DNA from: Kluyvera genomosp. 1
Lineage (GTDB): Bacteria > Pseudomonadota > Gammaproteobacteria > Enterobacterales > Enterobacteriaceae
NCBI RefSeq assembly: GCF_001266615.1
Contig: NZ_LGHZ01000015.1
Coordinates: 122,785-186,784 of the forward strand
Reading direction: 5' to 3'
DNA: 64,000 nt
Shown here: positions 25,651 to 36,297 of the stretch, one piece after another
Position numbering within the stretch: position 1 is the first letter of the stretch
Layout of the letters: the number at the start of each line of letters is the position of its first letter
Notes under the pieces: generated by a model
What the model saw: the letters and a program-made list of their open reading frames with translations, nothing else
The model's database searches: none
Told to the model about the DNA's origin: nothing
Made by a program: the position numbers and the translations under genes

Positions 25651-26541
25651 TTACATTCCGCGCAAACGCGCCGCATCCTCTCCCGGCGTGATCCCGAAGT
25701 AACGCTTAAACTCCCGGCTAAACTGCGACGCACTTTCGTAGCCCACCTGCATCGCCGCCGCGCTGGCTTTCAGGCCGTCATGCACCATCATCATTCTGGC
25801 TTTATGCAGGCGATAGGCTTTCAGGTACTGCAGCGGTGACGTGCTGGTGACCGACTTAAAGTTATGATGGAACGCTGACAGGCTCATATTGGCCTCCGCC
25901 GCCAGTTGGTCTACGCTCAGTGCTTCGGTGTACTGACCCTCAATGCGTTTTAACACCCGGCTAATCTGGCTGAAGTGAGTCTGGCGGCTAACCAGCGCCA
26001 TCAGCGCACCGCCGCGCGGCCCAAGCAGCACGTGGTAGAGCATTTCGCGGATAATCTGCTTACCCAGAATACGTGCATCCAATGGACGCTCCATGACATC
26101 CAGCAGGCGCTCAGCGGCACAGAGGATCTCTTCTGACAGCGTAGCGGAGTTAATCCCGCTTTCCGCCATCGACGGGCGAAACAGCGCATCTTCGCCGATA
26201 TCCATCAGCAGCTCTTGCAGTTGTAAAACATCAACGTCCAGACGAAATCCAGCCAGCGGCGCGTCTTCGGTCGCAAAAGTTTCACATTCAAAGGGTAAAG
26301 GTACGGTGAGCAGCAAATATTCGTTGGCATCGTAGCGAAAGGTACGCTCGTTGATATAACCGATTTTATAACCGGAAAAGAGAAACACGATGCCCGGCCG
26401 ATACATCACCGGCGTGCGTCCACTTGGCTGAGTACCGTAGATCAGTTGAATATCAGGCAGTACGTTCCTTAAGCTTTGTTCTTTACTTTTCAGCTGCTTA
26501 GTTTTCTCTGTCAGCAGCGCACAGATCTCTTCACGGTTCAT
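25651..26541 (-). CDS. yqhC: AraC-family regulator YqhC
   Basis: 296 aa starting at the ATG at 26541. An N-terminal sensor domain ([40 protein letters not shown]) is followed by two AraC helix-turn-helix units (about 205-295: [34 protein letters not shown] and [24 protein letters not shown]). In E. coli YqhC activates yqhD and dkgA in response to reactive aldehydes such as glyoxal and furfural. It is divergent from yqhD with a 196-bp gap that should hold its operators; dkgA follows yqhD, so the regulon arrangement is preserved. Confidence 0.95.
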   Translation of the reverse strand: MNREEICALLTEKTKQLKSKEQSLRNVLPDIQLIYGTQPSGRTPVMYRPGIVFLFSGYKIGYINERTFRYDANEYLLLTVPLPFECETFATEDAPLAGFRLDVDVLQLQELLMDIGEDALFRPSMAESGINSATLSEEILCAAERLLDVMERPLDARILGKQIIREMLYHVLLGPRGGALMALVSRQTHFSQISRVLKRIEGQYTEALSVDQLAAEANMSLSAFHHNFKSVTSTSPLQYLKAYRLHKARMMMVHDGLKASAAAMQVGYESASQFSREFKRYFGITPGEDAARLRGM

Positions 26542-26737
26542 CAACGAACGCTCCAGATACCTTTTCCGACGTCATCATTGTGGCCGCGATTAATGCATTT
26601 CTCCAGCCTTATGGAGAAATGGGCAAGACAATCGCAGAAATGTGCATTGAGAGCTACGGCGACGAAGACCACAATGATGTCATTCGGCGGCGACCTTCGC
26701 CGCCTTGTTTTTCCACCCATAAAGAAGGGAACGAGCA

Positions 26738-27901
26738 ATGTTTAATTTCGATCTTCACACCCCGACCCGCATTCTGTTCGGTAAAGGCGCAATTGAAAAT
26801 CTGCGCGCTCAGATCCCAGCGGACGCTCGCGTTCTGGTGACCTACGGCGGCGGTAGCGTGAAAAAAACCGGCGTGCTGGATCAGGTTCTGGATGCGCTGA
26901 AAGGCCTCGACGTACTGGAATTCGGCGGTATCGAGCCAAACCCATCTTACGAAACGCTGATGAACGCGGTGAAAATTGCCCGCGAGCAGAAAGTCACCTT
27001 CCTGCTGGCCGTTGGCGGCGGTTCCGTACTGGATGGTACTAAGTTTATCGCGGCAGCAGCCCACTACGATATCAACGTTGATCCTTGGGAAATTCTGGAA
27101 ACCTACGGCAGCAAAGTTACCAGCGCGATTCCGATGGGCTCTGTACTGACTCTGCCAGCAACCGGTTCTGAATCCAACAAAGGTGCCGTCGTATCCCGTA
27201 AAACGACCGGTGATAAACGTGCCTTTATGTCGCCGCACGTACAGCCAGTGTTCGCTATTCTCGACCCGGTTTACACCTACACCCTGCCACCGCATCAGGT
27301 CGCTAACGGTGTGGTTGACGCCTTCGTACATACCGTAGAGCAGTATGTAACCTATCCGGTTGACGGTAAAATTCAGGATCGCTTCGCGGAAGGCATTCTG
27401 CTGACCCTGATCGAAGACGGCCCGAAAGCGCTGAAAGAACCAGAAAACTACGCGGTGCGTGCCAACATCATGTGGGCAGCGACCCAGGCACTGAACGGCC
27501 TGATCGGTGCAGGTGTGCCGCAGGACTGGGCGACCCATATGCTGGGTCATGAACTGACGGCAATGCACGGTCTGGATCACGCGCAGACGCTGGCTATCGT
27601 TCTACCTTCCCTGTGGAATGAAAAACGCGACACCAAACGTGCCAAACTGCTGCAGTACGCAGAACGCGTGTGGAACATTACCGAAGGTTCTGACGATGCG
27701 CGTATCGATGCCGCCATCGCCGCAACCCGCAGCTTCTTTGAACAGATGGGTGTACCAACCCGCTTCTCCGACTACGGTCTGGACGGCAGCTCCATTCCGG
27801 CACTGCTGAAAAAACTTGAAGAGCACGGTATGACCAAACTGGGTGAAAATCAGGACATTACCCTGGACGTGAGCCGTCGTATTTACGAAGCCGCGCGTTA
27901 A
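26738..27901 (+). CDS. yqhD: NADPH-dependent aldehyde reductase YqhD
   Basis: Iron/zinc-containing group III alcohol dehydrogenase, 387 aa, reducing short toxic aldehydes (glyoxal, acrolein, furfural and the like) with NADPH. The nucleotide site is GGGS (residues 37-40) with GGGSVLDGTKF (93-103). All four metal ligands of the E. coli enzyme are at the same numbers: Asp194, His198, His267 and His281. AAGAAGGGA precedes the ATG. Expression should depend on the divergent YqhC. Terminator-like hairpins after the gene suggest dkgA is at least partly separate. Confidence 0.97.
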   Translation: MFNFDLHTPTRILFGKGAIENLRAQIPADARVLVTYGGGSVKKTGVLDQVLDALKGLDVLEFGGIEPNPSYETLMNAVKIAREQKVTFLLAVGGGSVLDGTKFIAAAAHYDINVDPWEILETYGSKVTSAIPMGSVLTLPATGSESNKGAVVSRKTTGDKRAFMSPHVQPVFAILDPVYTYTLPPHQVANGVVDAFVHTVEQYVTYPVDGKIQDRFAEGILLTLIEDGPKALKEPENYAVRANIMWAATQALNGLIGAGVPQDWATHMLGHELTAMHGLDHAQTLAIVLPSLWNEKRDTKRAKLLQYAERVWNITEGSDDARIDAAIAATRSFFEQMGVPTRFSDYGLDGSSIPALLKKLEEHGMTKLGENQDITLDVSRRIYEAAR

Positions 27902-27913
27902 TATTTACCCAAT

Positions 27914-27938
27914 AAAAAGCGGCATCTACGCCGCTTTC
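27914..27938 (+). terminator. Hairpin after yqhD
   Basis: AAAGCGGC / GCCGCTTT stem with a 6-nt loop 13 bp after the stop codon. The T run is short, so termination is probably incomplete. A second palindrome, CCCGCCAC / GTGGCGGG, follows at about 27941-27968. Confidence 0.6.
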
Positions 27939-28005
27939 ACCCGCCACCGACGCAAGAACGTGGCGGGGAAAATCCAGCGCAGATAACGCATCTGTAGCTT
28001 GAAAG

Positions 28006-28029
28006 ACGACAAGTTTAGCTGTCGTTTTT
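28006..28029 (+). terminator. Second hairpin in the yqhD-dkgA gap
   Basis: ACGACA / TGTCGT stem with an 8-nt loop followed by T5, about 75 bp before dkgA. The stem is only 6 bp, so it is weak. Confidence 0.5.
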
Positions 28030-28104
28030 GCGTTTATAGACCAGACTTGATCCTACAAACCTTACCAGGGCATGCCCTGATAAGCTGTAAAAAAGGAGAA
28101 ATGC

Positions 28105-28932
28105 ATGACACATCCAACCGTGATTAAACTGCACGATGGCAATGTAATGCCGCAGTTGGGCCTGGGCGTTTGGCAGGCTAGCAACGAAGAAGTCGTTACC
28201 GCGATCCATAAGGCTATTGAAGTAGGCTATCGGTCTATTGATACCGCCGCCGCGTACAAAAACGAGTCGGGAGTCGGCAAAGCTATCAGCAGCGCAGGCG
28301 TGCCTCGCGAAGACCTGTTCATCACCTCTAAGCTTTGGAATGACGCCCATCAGCGGCCTGCAGAGGCGCTGCAAGAAAGTCTGGAACATCTTCAGCTCGA
28401 CTATCTCGATCTGTATCTTATCCACTGGCCCGTCCCGGCGATTGATCATTATGTTGAAGCCTGGAAGGGACTGATTGAATTGCAAAAACAGGGCCTGGTG
28501 AAAAGCATCGGCGTCTGTAACTTCCAGGTTCCGCACCTGCAACGGCTCATTGATGAGACCGGCGTTGCACCGGTGATTAACCAGATTGAGCTTCACCCTC
28601 TGCTACAGCAGCGCCAGCTCAACACCTGGAATGCGATGCATAAAATCCAGACCGAATCCTGGAGCCCGCTGGCTCAGGGCGGCGCGGGGGTGTTCGATCA
28701 GAAAATTATCCACAAGCTTGCGGATAAATATGGCAAAACCCCGGCACAAATCGTCATTCGCTGGCACCTGGACAGCGGCCTGGTCGTGATCCCGAAATCG
28801 GTGACGCCATCGCGTATCGCTGAGAACTTTGACGTCTGGGATTTCCGTCTGGATAAAGATGAACTGAGTGAAATCACCAAACTTGACCAAAACAAACGTC
28901 TGGGACCAGACCCGGATCAGTTTGGCGGTTAA
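28105..28932 (+). CDS. dkgA: 2,5-diketo-D-gluconate reductase A (aldo-keto reductase DkgA)
   Basis: 275-residue AKR of the (beta/alpha)8 fold reducing 2,5-diketo-gluconate, methylglyoxal and beta-keto esters with NADPH. Visible signatures are GLGVWQASNEE, the catalytic Asp/Tyr region GYRSIDTAAAYKNESGVG, the Lys in FITSKLW and the IHWP motif. The NADPH-binding IPKSVTPSRIAEN lies near the C-terminus. AAGGAG is 6 nt before the ATG at 28105; an out-of-frame ATG sits 4 nt upstream. It is a YqhC-regulated aldehyde detoxification partner of yqhD in E. coli. The E. coli yqhG and yqhH genes that normally follow are absent. Confidence 0.96.
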   Translation: MTHPTVIKLHDGNVMPQLGLGVWQASNEEVVTAIHKAIEVGYRSIDTAAAYKNESGVGKAISSAGVPREDLFITSKLWNDAHQRPAEALQESLEHLQLDYLDLYLIHWPVPAIDHYVEAWKGLIELQKQGLVKSIGVCNFQVPHLQRLIDETGVAPVINQIELHPLLQQRQLNTWNAMHKIQTESWSPLAQGGAGVFDQKIIHKLADKYGKTPAQIVIRWHLDSGLVVIPKSVTPSRIAENFDVWDFRLDKDELSEITKLDQNKRLGPDPDQFGG

Positions 28933-28969
28933 TTCTTTCTGCGCCATCAGTGCGAACGGCGCATTTTTT

Positions 28970-28999
28970 AAAGGCCCCGGAGTCTTCTCCGGGGCCTTT
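28970..28999. terminator. Strong symmetric terminator between dkgA and ygiQ
   Basis: AAAGGCCCCGGA / TCCGGGGCCTTT, 12-bp perfect arms with a 6-nt loop between convergent genes. A smaller hairpin with T6 (TGCGCC / GGCGCA, 28940-28969) precedes it on the + strand. Confidence 0.9.
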
Positions 29000-29005
29000 G
29001 ACGTC

Positions 29006-31183
29006 TTAACGTGATGCCGGTTTTGGGCGCTTTTTGCCTTTGTTATCCGCAGGCGTCTGGCGCTGATGCGCCACCGGAGTGTGCTTCGTCAGCGCCGGGC
29101 GAGTATGACGGTTCTGGCGGCGAGCTTCGCGCATTTCATCAAGGGTTGGCGCCGGTACCAGGCAATCGCGACGACTGCCGATCAGGTGCTTTTTACCCAT
29201 CGTTTCCAGCGCCTGACGAATCAGCGGCCAGTTAGCCGGATCGTGATAGCGCAGCAACGCTTTGTGCAAACGACGCTGTTTATCGCCCTTCGGAATCACC
29301 ACGTCTTCACTCTTATAACCAATCTTACCCAGTGGGTTCTTACCGGTGTAATACATGGTGGTCGAGTTGGCCAACGGCGACGGATAGAAGTTCTGCACCT
29401 GATCGAGACGGAAGCGACGCTGTTTCAGCCACAGCGCCAGGTTAACCATGTCTTCATCACGCGTCCCCGGATGCGCGGAGATAAAGTACGGGATCAGATA
29501 CTGCTCTTTACCCGCCTGTTTTGAATAGGTATCAAACAGCTCTTTAAAGCGGTCATAGGTGCCCATGCCCGGCTTCATCATCTTCGACAGCGGCCCTTCC
29601 TCGGTATGTTCCGGCGCAATCTTCAGGTAGCCCCCCACATGATGGGTTGCCAACTCTTTGATATAGCGCGGGTCTTCAACCGCAATGTCATAACGTACGC
29701 CAGAGGCGATAAGGATTTTTTTGATGCCTTTCAGTTCACGGGCACGACGATAGAGGTTGATTGTCGGCTCGTGGTTGGTATCCATATGCGTACAGATGTC
29801 CGGGTACACGCAGGAAAGACGACGGCAGGTTTGTTCAGCACGCGGCGACTTACAGCGCAACATATACATGTTGGCGGTAGGGCCACCGAGGTCGGAGATA
29901 ATCCCAGTAAAACCGGGAACCGTGTCGCGAATGGCTTCGATTTCATTAACAATCGAATCTTCTGAACGGCTCTGAATAATACGCCCTTCGTGCTCGGTGA
30001 TAGAACAGAATGAACAACCACCAAAACAGCCGCGCATGATGTTGATCGAGAAGCGAATCATATCGTACGCCGGGATACGGGCATCGCCGTATGACGGATG
30101 CGGAATACGCTGATACGGCAGCGCAAACACGCTGTCCATCTCTTCGGTCGACAGCGGGATGGCCGGCGGGTTAACCCAAATATAGCGTTCGCCGTGTTTT
30201 TGCATCAGTGCACGAGCGCAGCCCGGGTTGGTTTCATGGTGCAAAATTCGTGAAGCGTGCGCATAAAGAACTTTGTCCCCTTTCACCTTCTCGAAGGAAG
30301 GCAGCAGAACGTAAGTCTTTTCCCACGGCTTTGGACGCGGCGGCTGAACGGTAACACGCTTGGCTTCCTGCTTCGGCGGTGCCACGGTTTTGTTGTCAGC
30401 GCACGGCAGGTCTTCACCGTACGGATGTGGAATCGGGTCGATTTTGCCCGGTGTGTCGAGGCGCGTAGAGTCAACGCCGCTCCAGCCCGGCAACGCTTCT
30501 TTCACCATAATGGCGGTGTTACGCACGTCGCGGATATGGGCGATAGGCTCGCCGGCGGCTAGACGATGTGCCACTTCCACCAGCGGACGCTCGCCGTTAC
30601 CGAACATCAGCATATCGGCTTTCGAGTCGACCAGTACGGAACGGCGAACGGTATCGGACCAGTAATCGTAATGCGCGGTGCGGCGCAGGCTGGCTTCAAT
30701 ACCGCCAAGAATGACCGGCACATCTTTCCACGCTTCTTTACAGCGCTGGGTATAGACCAGCGTCGCGCGGTCCGGGCGTTTCCCGGCAACGTTACCCGCC
30801 GTATAGGCATCGTCATGGCGCAACTTGCGGTCTGCGGTATAGCGGTTGATCATCGAATCCATGTTGCCGGCGGTAACGCCAAAGAACAGGTTTGGTTTAC
30901 CCAAACGCATAAAGTCGTCTTTGCTGTTCCAGTCCGGCTGGGCGATGATCCCCACGCGGAAGCCCTGAGCTTCCAGCATACGGCCACAAATCGCCATCCC
31001 AAAGCTTGGGTGGTCAACGTAGGCGTCGCCGGTTACCAGAATGATGTCGCAGCTATCCCAGCCAAGTTGATCCATCTCTTCACGTGACATCGGCAAAAAT
31101 GGAGCCGGCCCAAAACAGGCGGCCCAGTACTGCGGCCAGGAGAAAAGGTCGCGATCCGGTTGGATCAGGGAGATAGCGCTCAT
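29006..31183 (-). CDS. ygiQ: Radical SAM protein YgiQ (UPF0313)
   Basis: 725 aa. An N-terminal UPF0313-specific domain (about 1-300) precedes a radical SAM core with the [4Fe-4S] motif CFGGCSFC (CxxxCxxC) near residue 390. [14 protein letters not shown] and LKIAPEHTE are conserved downstream. The basic tail (last about 50 residues, rich in Arg, Lys, Gln and Pro) is low-complexity. The reaction is not known. The gene is intact. Its 3' end abuts the shared terminator with dkgA. Confidence 0.93.
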   Translation of the reverse strand: MSAISLIQPDRDLFSWPQYWAACFGPAPFLPMSREEMDQLGWDSCDIILVTGDAYVDHPSFGMAICGRMLEAQGFRVGIIAQPDWNSKDDFMRLGKPNLFFGVTAGNMDSMINRYTADRKLRHDDAYTAGNVAGKRPDRATLVYTQRCKEAWKDVPVILGGIEASLRRTAHYDYWSDTVRRSVLVDSKADMLMFGNGERPLVEVAHRLAAGEPIAHIRDVRNTAIMVKEALPGWSGVDSTRLDTPGKIDPIPHPYGEDLPCADNKTVAPPKQEAKRVTVQPPRPKPWEKTYVLLPSFEKVKGDKVLYAHASRILHHETNPGCARALMQKHGERYIWVNPPAIPLSTEEMDSVFALPYQRIPHPSYGDARIPAYDMIRFSINIMRGCFGGCSFCSITEHEGRIIQSRSEDSIVNEIEAIRDTVPGFTGIISDLGGPTANMYMLRCKSPRAEQTCRRLSCVYPDICTHMDTNHEPTINLYRRARELKGIKKILIASGVRYDIAVEDPRYIKELATHHVGGYLKIAPEHTEEGPLSKMMKPGMGTYDRFKELFDTYSKQAGKEQYLIPYFISAHPGTRDEDMVNLALWLKQRRFRLDQVQNFYPSPLANSTTMYYTGKNPLGKIGYKSEDVVIPKGDKQRRLHKALLRYHDPANWPLIRQALETMGKKHLIGSRRDCLVPAPTLDEMREARRQNRHTRPALTKHTPVAHQRQTPADNKGKKRPKPASR

Positions 31184-31280
31184 TATGCTTCCAAAAAAAT
31201 GGTAAAAAAATAATCAAAGGCCGGGGATTATAAGCCCGAATGGCCTATGAATGAAGTGGGATTAGTAACGAAGTTGTCAC

Positions 31281-31305
31281 CCCGGCGTTGCGGCGCACTG
31301 CCGGG
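31281..31305. repeat. REP-like hairpin between ygiQ and ftsP
   Basis: CCCGGC / GCCGGG arms around a 13-nt loop containing TGCGGCGCA, the core seen in REP/PU elements. It lies 3' to ftsP and before ygiQ on the same strand. Confidence 0.5.
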
Positions 31306-31354
31306 TGGTATCGCTGGCGACGGTCGATCGATGACGCCGCCAGGATTTTCTTAG

Positions 31355-32767
31355 TTATGGCGCGGGGTTAACCAGAATCTGACCAATCGAACCGCGGTCG
31401 GCCAACTCCAGCGTCTGGCTGGCATACTGGAACGGGAAGTGCGGCCAGGACGGTTGGGCGTAATAGACCAACAGCTCTACCTGACCATCAATCCACACGG
31501 TATCTTTCCAGCCGCGGTCTTCCGGCATCGGCGTTGCGCCGTTGACGTTGCGGACCTGGAACATCACCCCTTCAATATGGAACGACTGCGGCGCATCGGC
31601 GCGTACCGTCCAGCGCTCCCAGGTCCCTTGTTGGGCGGTGATATCAATACGCTGTGGATCCCAACGCTGGCCGTTAATCCCGGGGTCATCGCCCAGCAGG
31701 ATATCGCGACTGCGAATTGGCGTGCCGCTGAGGAATTCAGTCGGCAATATACGCATTGGTAAGTTATCGGTCACTAACGGCAGAAGCCCCGTAGGACGCA
31801 GGGTCAGGACCAGCGTAGAGATCAAAATGCTCGACGGTTCAAAGAAGCCGCGAATGCGCTCCATAATGCTGGCAGACTCACCGCAGGTGATCGACACCTC
31901 GTCACCATTGGTCATATCGACCAGCACTTCACGGCGCTCACCGGGGGCGAGAGAAATCTGCTTCGCTGAGACCGGTGCAGGCAGGAAGCCTTGATCGCTG
32001 GAGATAACGTGCAGCGGACGCCCGTCGCTCATCTGTAGCAAATAGCGGCGGGAGTTGGAGGCGTTCAACAGGCGCAGGCGTACCCAGCCGCGCGACACTT
32101 CCACATACGGCCCCTGTACACCGTTGACCAGCAGCGTATCGCCGACAAAACCACCGCTGCCCGGCTCGTCGTATACCGGCGTGCCAAAGTTATCCAAACG
32201 CTTATCCTGAATAATGACCGGGAAGTCATCAACACCGTAGTGGTTGGGGAAAGGTAAGGACTTACTAACTTCATCCTCCACCAGCCACATCCCCGCCAGG
32301 CCGTTATAGACCTGCTGCGCCATATGGTTTGGCGTGTTGGCGTGGTACCACAGCGTTGCGGCACTCTGGCGAATGGGCAGCACCGGCGCCCAATCGGCAT
32401 TCGGCGTCATCATACGCGCTGCGCCGCCGATGAGTGGCCCTGGAACCTGTAAACCGCGAACGGTCATCGCAACGTTTTCAGTCAGTCGGTTGCTGTAGAT
32501 AAGCTTAACGTCATCACCTTTCCAGACGCGGATTGTCGGCCCAAGATAGCGGCCATTAATCCCCCACACGTTCGCGCGGGTGCCTTGAGAAAAGGACCAG
32601 TGCGTACGCTGCATGGTTAAGAAAAGCGGCTGCCCGCGACGGGACTCCAGCAAAGGCGGAACCGGCAGAGGGAGTTGCTTTCCTGCGGCCTGCGCCCTCA
32701 TCGGCACGGCGCCCGCACAAAGCGCAACGCCCGAAGCCTGAATAAACTGACGCCGACTGAGTGACAT
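31355..32767 (-). CDS. ftsP: Cell division protein FtsP (SufI), Tat substrate
   Basis: Periplasmic multicopper-oxidase-fold protein, 470 aa, that stabilises the divisome under stress. The start at 32767 gives the twin-arginine signal SRRQFIQASGVALCAGAVPMRAQA (SRRQF = Tat motif). An upstream in-frame ATG at 32863 overlaps plsC and would bury that signal, so it is rejected. Three cupredoxin-like domains follow (WYHANTPNHMAQQVYNGLAGMWLVED; FHIEGVMFQV), without the full set of copper His/Cys ligands, as in E. coli SufI. It lies 98 bp downstream of plsC on the same strand. Confidence 0.96.
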   Translation of the reverse strand: MSLSRRQFIQASGVALCAGAVPMRAQAAGKQLPLPVPPLLESRRGQPLFLTMQRTHWSFSQGTRANVWGINGRYLGPTIRVWKGDDVKLIYSNRLTENVAMTVRGLQVPGPLIGGAARMMTPNADWAPVLPIRQSAATLWYHANTPNHMAQQVYNGLAGMWLVEDEVSKSLPFPNHYGVDDFPVIIQDKRLDNFGTPVYDEPGSGGFVGDTLLVNGVQGPYVEVSRGWVRLRLLNASNSRRYLLQMSDGRPLHVISSDQGFLPAPVSAKQISLAPGERREVLVDMTNGDEVSITCGESASIMERIRGFFEPSSILISTLVLTLRPTGLLPLVTDNLPMRILPTEFLSGTPIRSRDILLGDDPGINGQRWDPQRIDITAQQGTWERWTVRADAPQSFHIEGVMFQVRNVNGATPMPEDRGWKDTVWIDGQVELLVYYAQPSWPHFPFQYASQTLELADRGSIGQILVNPAP

Positions 32768-32865
32768 ATAAGCTCCATCAAAACTGACAATCAAAAATGG
32801 GAAATCAATTTCCCTACAGCAAAACGACATGCCACGCGGACGACAACCCGCGTGGCGATGCAATA

Positions 32866-33603
32866 TTACACTTTACCGGCAGACTCACGCTCGGCGACTT
32901 CCCGATCCAGTTCGTCAATTTTGGCCTTCATCACTTCACGGCAATGCTTCGCCAAATCACGCACCTGGTCTTTGCTCCACGCGCTGGTATCGATAGGCGG
33001 CAGCATTTCGACAATCACCAGACCGTTATTCCAGCGATTGAGTTTAATCTTGTTCGACGTATTGGAAACGCAGACCGGAATAATCGGCACACCTGCGGCA
33101 ATGGCGGCATGGAACGCGCCGGTTTTAAACGGCAGCAGGCCACGACCACGGCTGCGGGTTCCTTCCGGGAACATCCAGAAAGAGATTTTACGTTTATTAA
33201 ATGAATTCACCACTTCAGCAATCGTGCTGTGCGCGGCGGCGCGGTTATTACGATCGATAAGCAGGTTGCCCGTCAGCCAATAAATCTGACCAAAAAACGG
33301 GATCCATACCAGGCTCTTTTTACCGACGGTCACGGTCGGCGGCTGCACAATATTAGCGGCCGTCACCATATCGTAGTTGTTCTGGTGGTTAGCAATATAG
33401 ATGGCGTTACCGTAGCTCTCGGCATCCGCGGGTTTGCGGGTCTCAACCTTTAAACCAAAAATGGGCGCCATACGACCGAACATGCGACCGAAAGTGGAAA
33501 CATGCTTTGGATTGCGCGGGCTGAACAAGCAATAGATACAGCCAAAAATACAGACCAGAATGCAATAAATGACAACAATAATGACACGTAAAATGAATAG
33601 CAT
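32866..33603 (-). CDS. plsC: 1-acyl-sn-glycerol-3-phosphate acyltransferase PlsC
   Basis: Makes phosphatidic acid by acylating lysophosphatidic acid at sn-2, using acyl-ACP or acyl-CoA, on the inner membrane. 245 aa, identical in length to E. coli PlsC. An N-terminal hydrophobic anchor (about 3-28) is followed by the acyltransferase motif NHQNNYD (HX4D), the substrate-binding FPEGTRS and a PVCVSNT/IDTSAW region. Essential gene in E. coli, in the same parC-plsC-ftsP order. A 325-bp gap separates it from parC. Confidence 0.97.
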   Translation of the reverse strand: MLFILRVIIVVIYCILVCIFGCIYCLFSPRNPKHVSTFGRMFGRMAPIFGLKVETRKPADAESYGNAIYIANHQNNYDMVTAANIVQPPTVTVGKKSLVWIPFFGQIYWLTGNLLIDRNNRAAAHSTIAEVVNSFNKRKISFWMFPEGTRSRGRGLLPFKTGAFHAAIAAGVPIIPVCVSNTSNKIKLNRWNNGLVIVEMLPPIDTSAWSKDQVRDLAKHCREVMKAKIDELDREVAERESAGKV

Positions 33604-33928
33604 AGCGTCCTCTGAACCCTGAACCGCTTAGAATTATACCCGTCATATTGAATGATGGCGCGCGCAAGACGCACAGGCACCACAGACAATTCACGGGGCA
33701 TATAAACACATCCTCCTTCAATCCGTCTCTCCCTTTCGGGACCGGCGCTCAAGCCGCGCACAACGCAAAAGCGCTTTGTGACGAGGCAGGAATGAAGATG
33801 TGTATAGACCGGACAAGGCTTTGTTACTTGCAGACCCCTGCAAAAGGGTATTGTTAATCGCAATGACTGAATTAACAACGATTTTGTGTAATTCAAATCT
33901 CCCCCCGTCTGACGACGGGGGAAGGATA
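33604..33928. other. Intergenic region between parC and plsC
   Basis: 325 bp without a supportable gene. It includes the plsC promoter side and, next to parC, a perfect hairpin CCCCGTC-TGAC-GACGGGG (33903-33920), likely the parC transcript end although no U run follows on the - strand. Confidence 0.5.
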
Positions 33929-36187
33929 TTACTCTTCGCTGTCGCCTGCCGAAGCACGCTGCGGCGAATCTATCTCAACGCGGTCGATTTTCTGCAGTCC
34001 GCGCATCAGCGTACCGCGACGTCCGCGCTCACCGGTGACTTTCTGCAGCTCTTCCGGACGCAGCTTGATCTTACGTTTACCTACGTGGAAGGTCAGCGTA
34101 CTTTGCGGCGGCAGAACGTAGAGGTGCGCCAGGCTATCAACGCCGCTCGCCGCTTCCGCTGACGGGATGTTGATAATCTTATTGCCCTTACCTTTCGACA
34201 GCTGCGGCAGATCGCTTAATGGGAACATCAGCATACGGCCTGCGCTGGTGATTGCCAGCAGCATATCCGACTCATCTTCTACCACCAGCGGCGGCATGAC
34301 CTGAGCGTTTTCCGGCAGAGAAATCAGCGCCTTACCCGCGCGGTTGCGGGCAACCAGATCGTTGAAGGTACACAGGAAGCCGTAACCCGCATCGGAAGCC
34401 ATCAGCAGTTTACGATCGTCGCTTTCCATCAGCATATGTTCAACCGTTGCACCAGGCGGCAGCGTCAGCTTGCCGGTGAGCGGTTCGCCTTGACCGCGCG
34501 CGGACGGTAGCGTAATCGGGTCGATGGCATAGCTACGCCCCGTGGTATCAACAAACACCACTGGCTGGTTACTCTTCCCTTTCACCGAGGCTTTCCAGCT
34601 ATCGCCGGATTTATAACTGAGCCCCTGTGCGTCAATATCGTGGCCTTTGGCGCTACGCACCCAGCCCATCTGCGACAGCACGATCGTCACCGGCTCGGAT
34701 GGCTGCATGTCGTGCTCGCTCATGGCCTTCGCTTCTTCGCGCTCGCGCAGCGGGGAGCGACGGTCATCGCCAAAGGTGTCGGAGTCGGCCTGCAGCTCTT
34801 TCTTCAGCAGGTTACTCATCTTACGCTCGGAGGCCAGAATCGCCTGCAGCTGATCGCGTTCTTTGGCTAAATCGTCCTGCTCACCGCGAATCTTCACTTC
34901 TTCCAGCTTGGCGAGATGACGCAGTTTCAGCTCAAGAATCGCTTCCGCCTGAGTTTCGCTGATACCAAAGCGCGACATCAGAGCCGGCTTCGGTTCATCT
35001 TCCGTACGGATTATCTCAATCACTTCATCAATGTTGAGGAACGCTACCAGCAAACCTTCGAGGATATGCAGGCGCTTAAGCACTTTTTCCAGACGGTAGT
35101 TCAGGCGACGACGAACGGTATCGCGGCGGAAGGCCAGCCATTCGGTCAGAATCTCCAGCAGGTTTTTCACCGCCGGACGACCGTCGAGGCCAATCATGTT
35201 CAGGTTGATACGGTAGCTTTTTTCCAGGTCGGTGGTGGCGAACAGGTGATTCATCACCGGCTCAACATCCACACGGTTGGAACGCGGCACAATCACCAGG
35301 CGCGTCGGGTTCTCGTGATCGGATTCATCACGCAGGTCATCGACCATCGGCAGCTTTTTATTACGCATCTGTGCTGCAATCTGTTCCAGCACTTTGGCAC
35401 CGGAAACCTGATGCGGCAGCGCGGTAATCACCACCGCACCGTCTTCTTTATGCCACACCGCACGCATACGCACGGAGCCGCGACCGTTCTGGTAGATTTT
35501 ACGAATTTCCGCGCGCGGCGTGATGATTTCTGCTTCCGTCGGATAGTCCGGCCCCTGCACGATATCCAGCACTTCATCGAGGCTGGTATTCGGTTTTTCA
35601 ATCAGGGTGATAGCCGCTTTGGCCACTTCACGCAGGTTGTGCGGCGGAATATCCGTTGCCATGCCGACTGCGATACCGGTGGTGCCGTTTAGCAGGATAT
35701 TTGGCAGGCGCGCAGGTAGCATCTTCGGCTCCTGCAGCGTGCCATCAAAGTTCGGCGTCCAATCGGCCGTCCCCTGACCCAGTTCGCTTAACAGCAGCTC
35801 GGCATATTTAGACAGGCGGGATTCGGTGTAACGCATTGCCGCGAATGATTTCGGATCATCCGGCGCCCCCCAGTTCCCTTGACCGTCCACTAGTGGATAG
35901 CGATAAGAGAATGGCTGCGCCATCAGTACCATCGCTTCATAACAGGCGCTATCGCCGTGCGGATGGTACTTACCCAATACGTCACCGACGGTACGGGCGG
36001 ATTTTTTAAATTTGGCGCTGGCGTTCAGCCCCAGCTCCGACATCGCATAGACGATGCGGCGCTGTACCGGCTTTAAGCCGTCACCGATAAACGGCAATGC
36101 CCTGTCCATGATGACGTACATGGAATAGTTTAAGTAGGCGTTTTCCGTGAATTCATGTAGCGCAAGGCGCTCTGCCATATCGCTCAT
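33929..36187 (-). CDS. parC: DNA topoisomerase IV subunit A (ParC)
   Basis: DNA-cleaving subunit of topo IV, which decatenates daughter chromosomes with ParE. 752 aa, the E. coli length, using the start MSDMAERL at 36187 (GAGG 11 nt upstream); an upstream in-frame ATG at 36211 is less likely. The catalytic Tyr lies in [15 protein letters not shown] (about residue 120). The quinolone-determining positions Ser80 and Glu84 in [12 protein letters not shown] are wild type, so no ParC-based resistance is seen. The C-terminal beta-pinwheel begins near residue 490 and ends in an acidic tail (GDSEE). Confidence 0.98.
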   Translation of the reverse strand: MSDMAERLALHEFTENAYLNYSMYVIMDRALPFIGDGLKPVQRRIVYAMSELGLNASAKFKKSARTVGDVLGKYHPHGDSACYEAMVLMAQPFSYRYPLVDGQGNWGAPDDPKSFAAMRYTESRLSKYAELLLSELGQGTADWTPNFDGTLQEPKMLPARLPNILLNGTTGIAVGMATDIPPHNLREVAKAAITLIEKPNTSLDEVLDIVQGPDYPTEAEIITPRAEIRKIYQNGRGSVRMRAVWHKEDGAVVITALPHQVSGAKVLEQIAAQMRNKKLPMVDDLRDESDHENPTRLVIVPRSNRVDVEPVMNHLFATTDLEKSYRINLNMIGLDGRPAVKNLLEILTEWLAFRRDTVRRRLNYRLEKVLKRLHILEGLLVAFLNIDEVIEIIRTEDEPKPALMSRFGISETQAEAILELKLRHLAKLEEVKIRGEQDDLAKERDQLQAILASERKMSNLLKKELQADSDTFGDDRRSPLREREEAKAMSEHDMQPSEPVTIVLSQMGWVRSAKGHDIDAQGLSYKSGDSWKASVKGKSNQPVVFVDTTGRSYAIDPITLPSARGQGEPLTGKLTLPPGATVEHMLMESDDRKLLMASDAGYGFLCTFNDLVARNRAGKALISLPENAQVMPPLVVEDESDMLLAITSAGRMLMFPLSDLPQLSKGKGNKIINIPSAEAASGVDSLAHLYVLPPQSTLTFHVGKRKIKLRPEELQKVTGERGRRGTLMRGLQKIDRVEIDSPQRASAGDSEE

Positions 36188-36247
36188 TAACTGGGGATCC
36201 TCAATCTGCATGCTGACCGTACGGACGGCAATATTGCCGCAGATAAT

Positions 36248-36288
36248 AACCTATCTCACGTTCTGAGTCACAGCCCGTGAGATAGGTT
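36248..36288. repeat. 13-bp perfect inverted repeat upstream of parC
   Basis: AACCTATCTCACG and CGTGAGATAGGTT with a 15-nt loop between the AraC/GyrI gene and parC (both - strand). It resembles a terminator stem but has no U tract in either direction. Confidence 0.75.
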
Positions 36289-36297
36289 GCAGGATGG

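Noticed and set aside
26654..27580. 308-residue open frame on the - strand
   Set aside because: It is antisense to yqhD, all of whose metal ligands are intact on the + strand.
29006..31183. ygiQ as a pseudogene
   Set aside because: The frame is continuous over 725 codons with the radical SAM cysteines intact.
33443..33896. Overlapping - strand frames between parC and plsC
   Set aside because: Cys-rich, low-quality translations partly overlapping plsC in another frame, with no homologue that I recognise.
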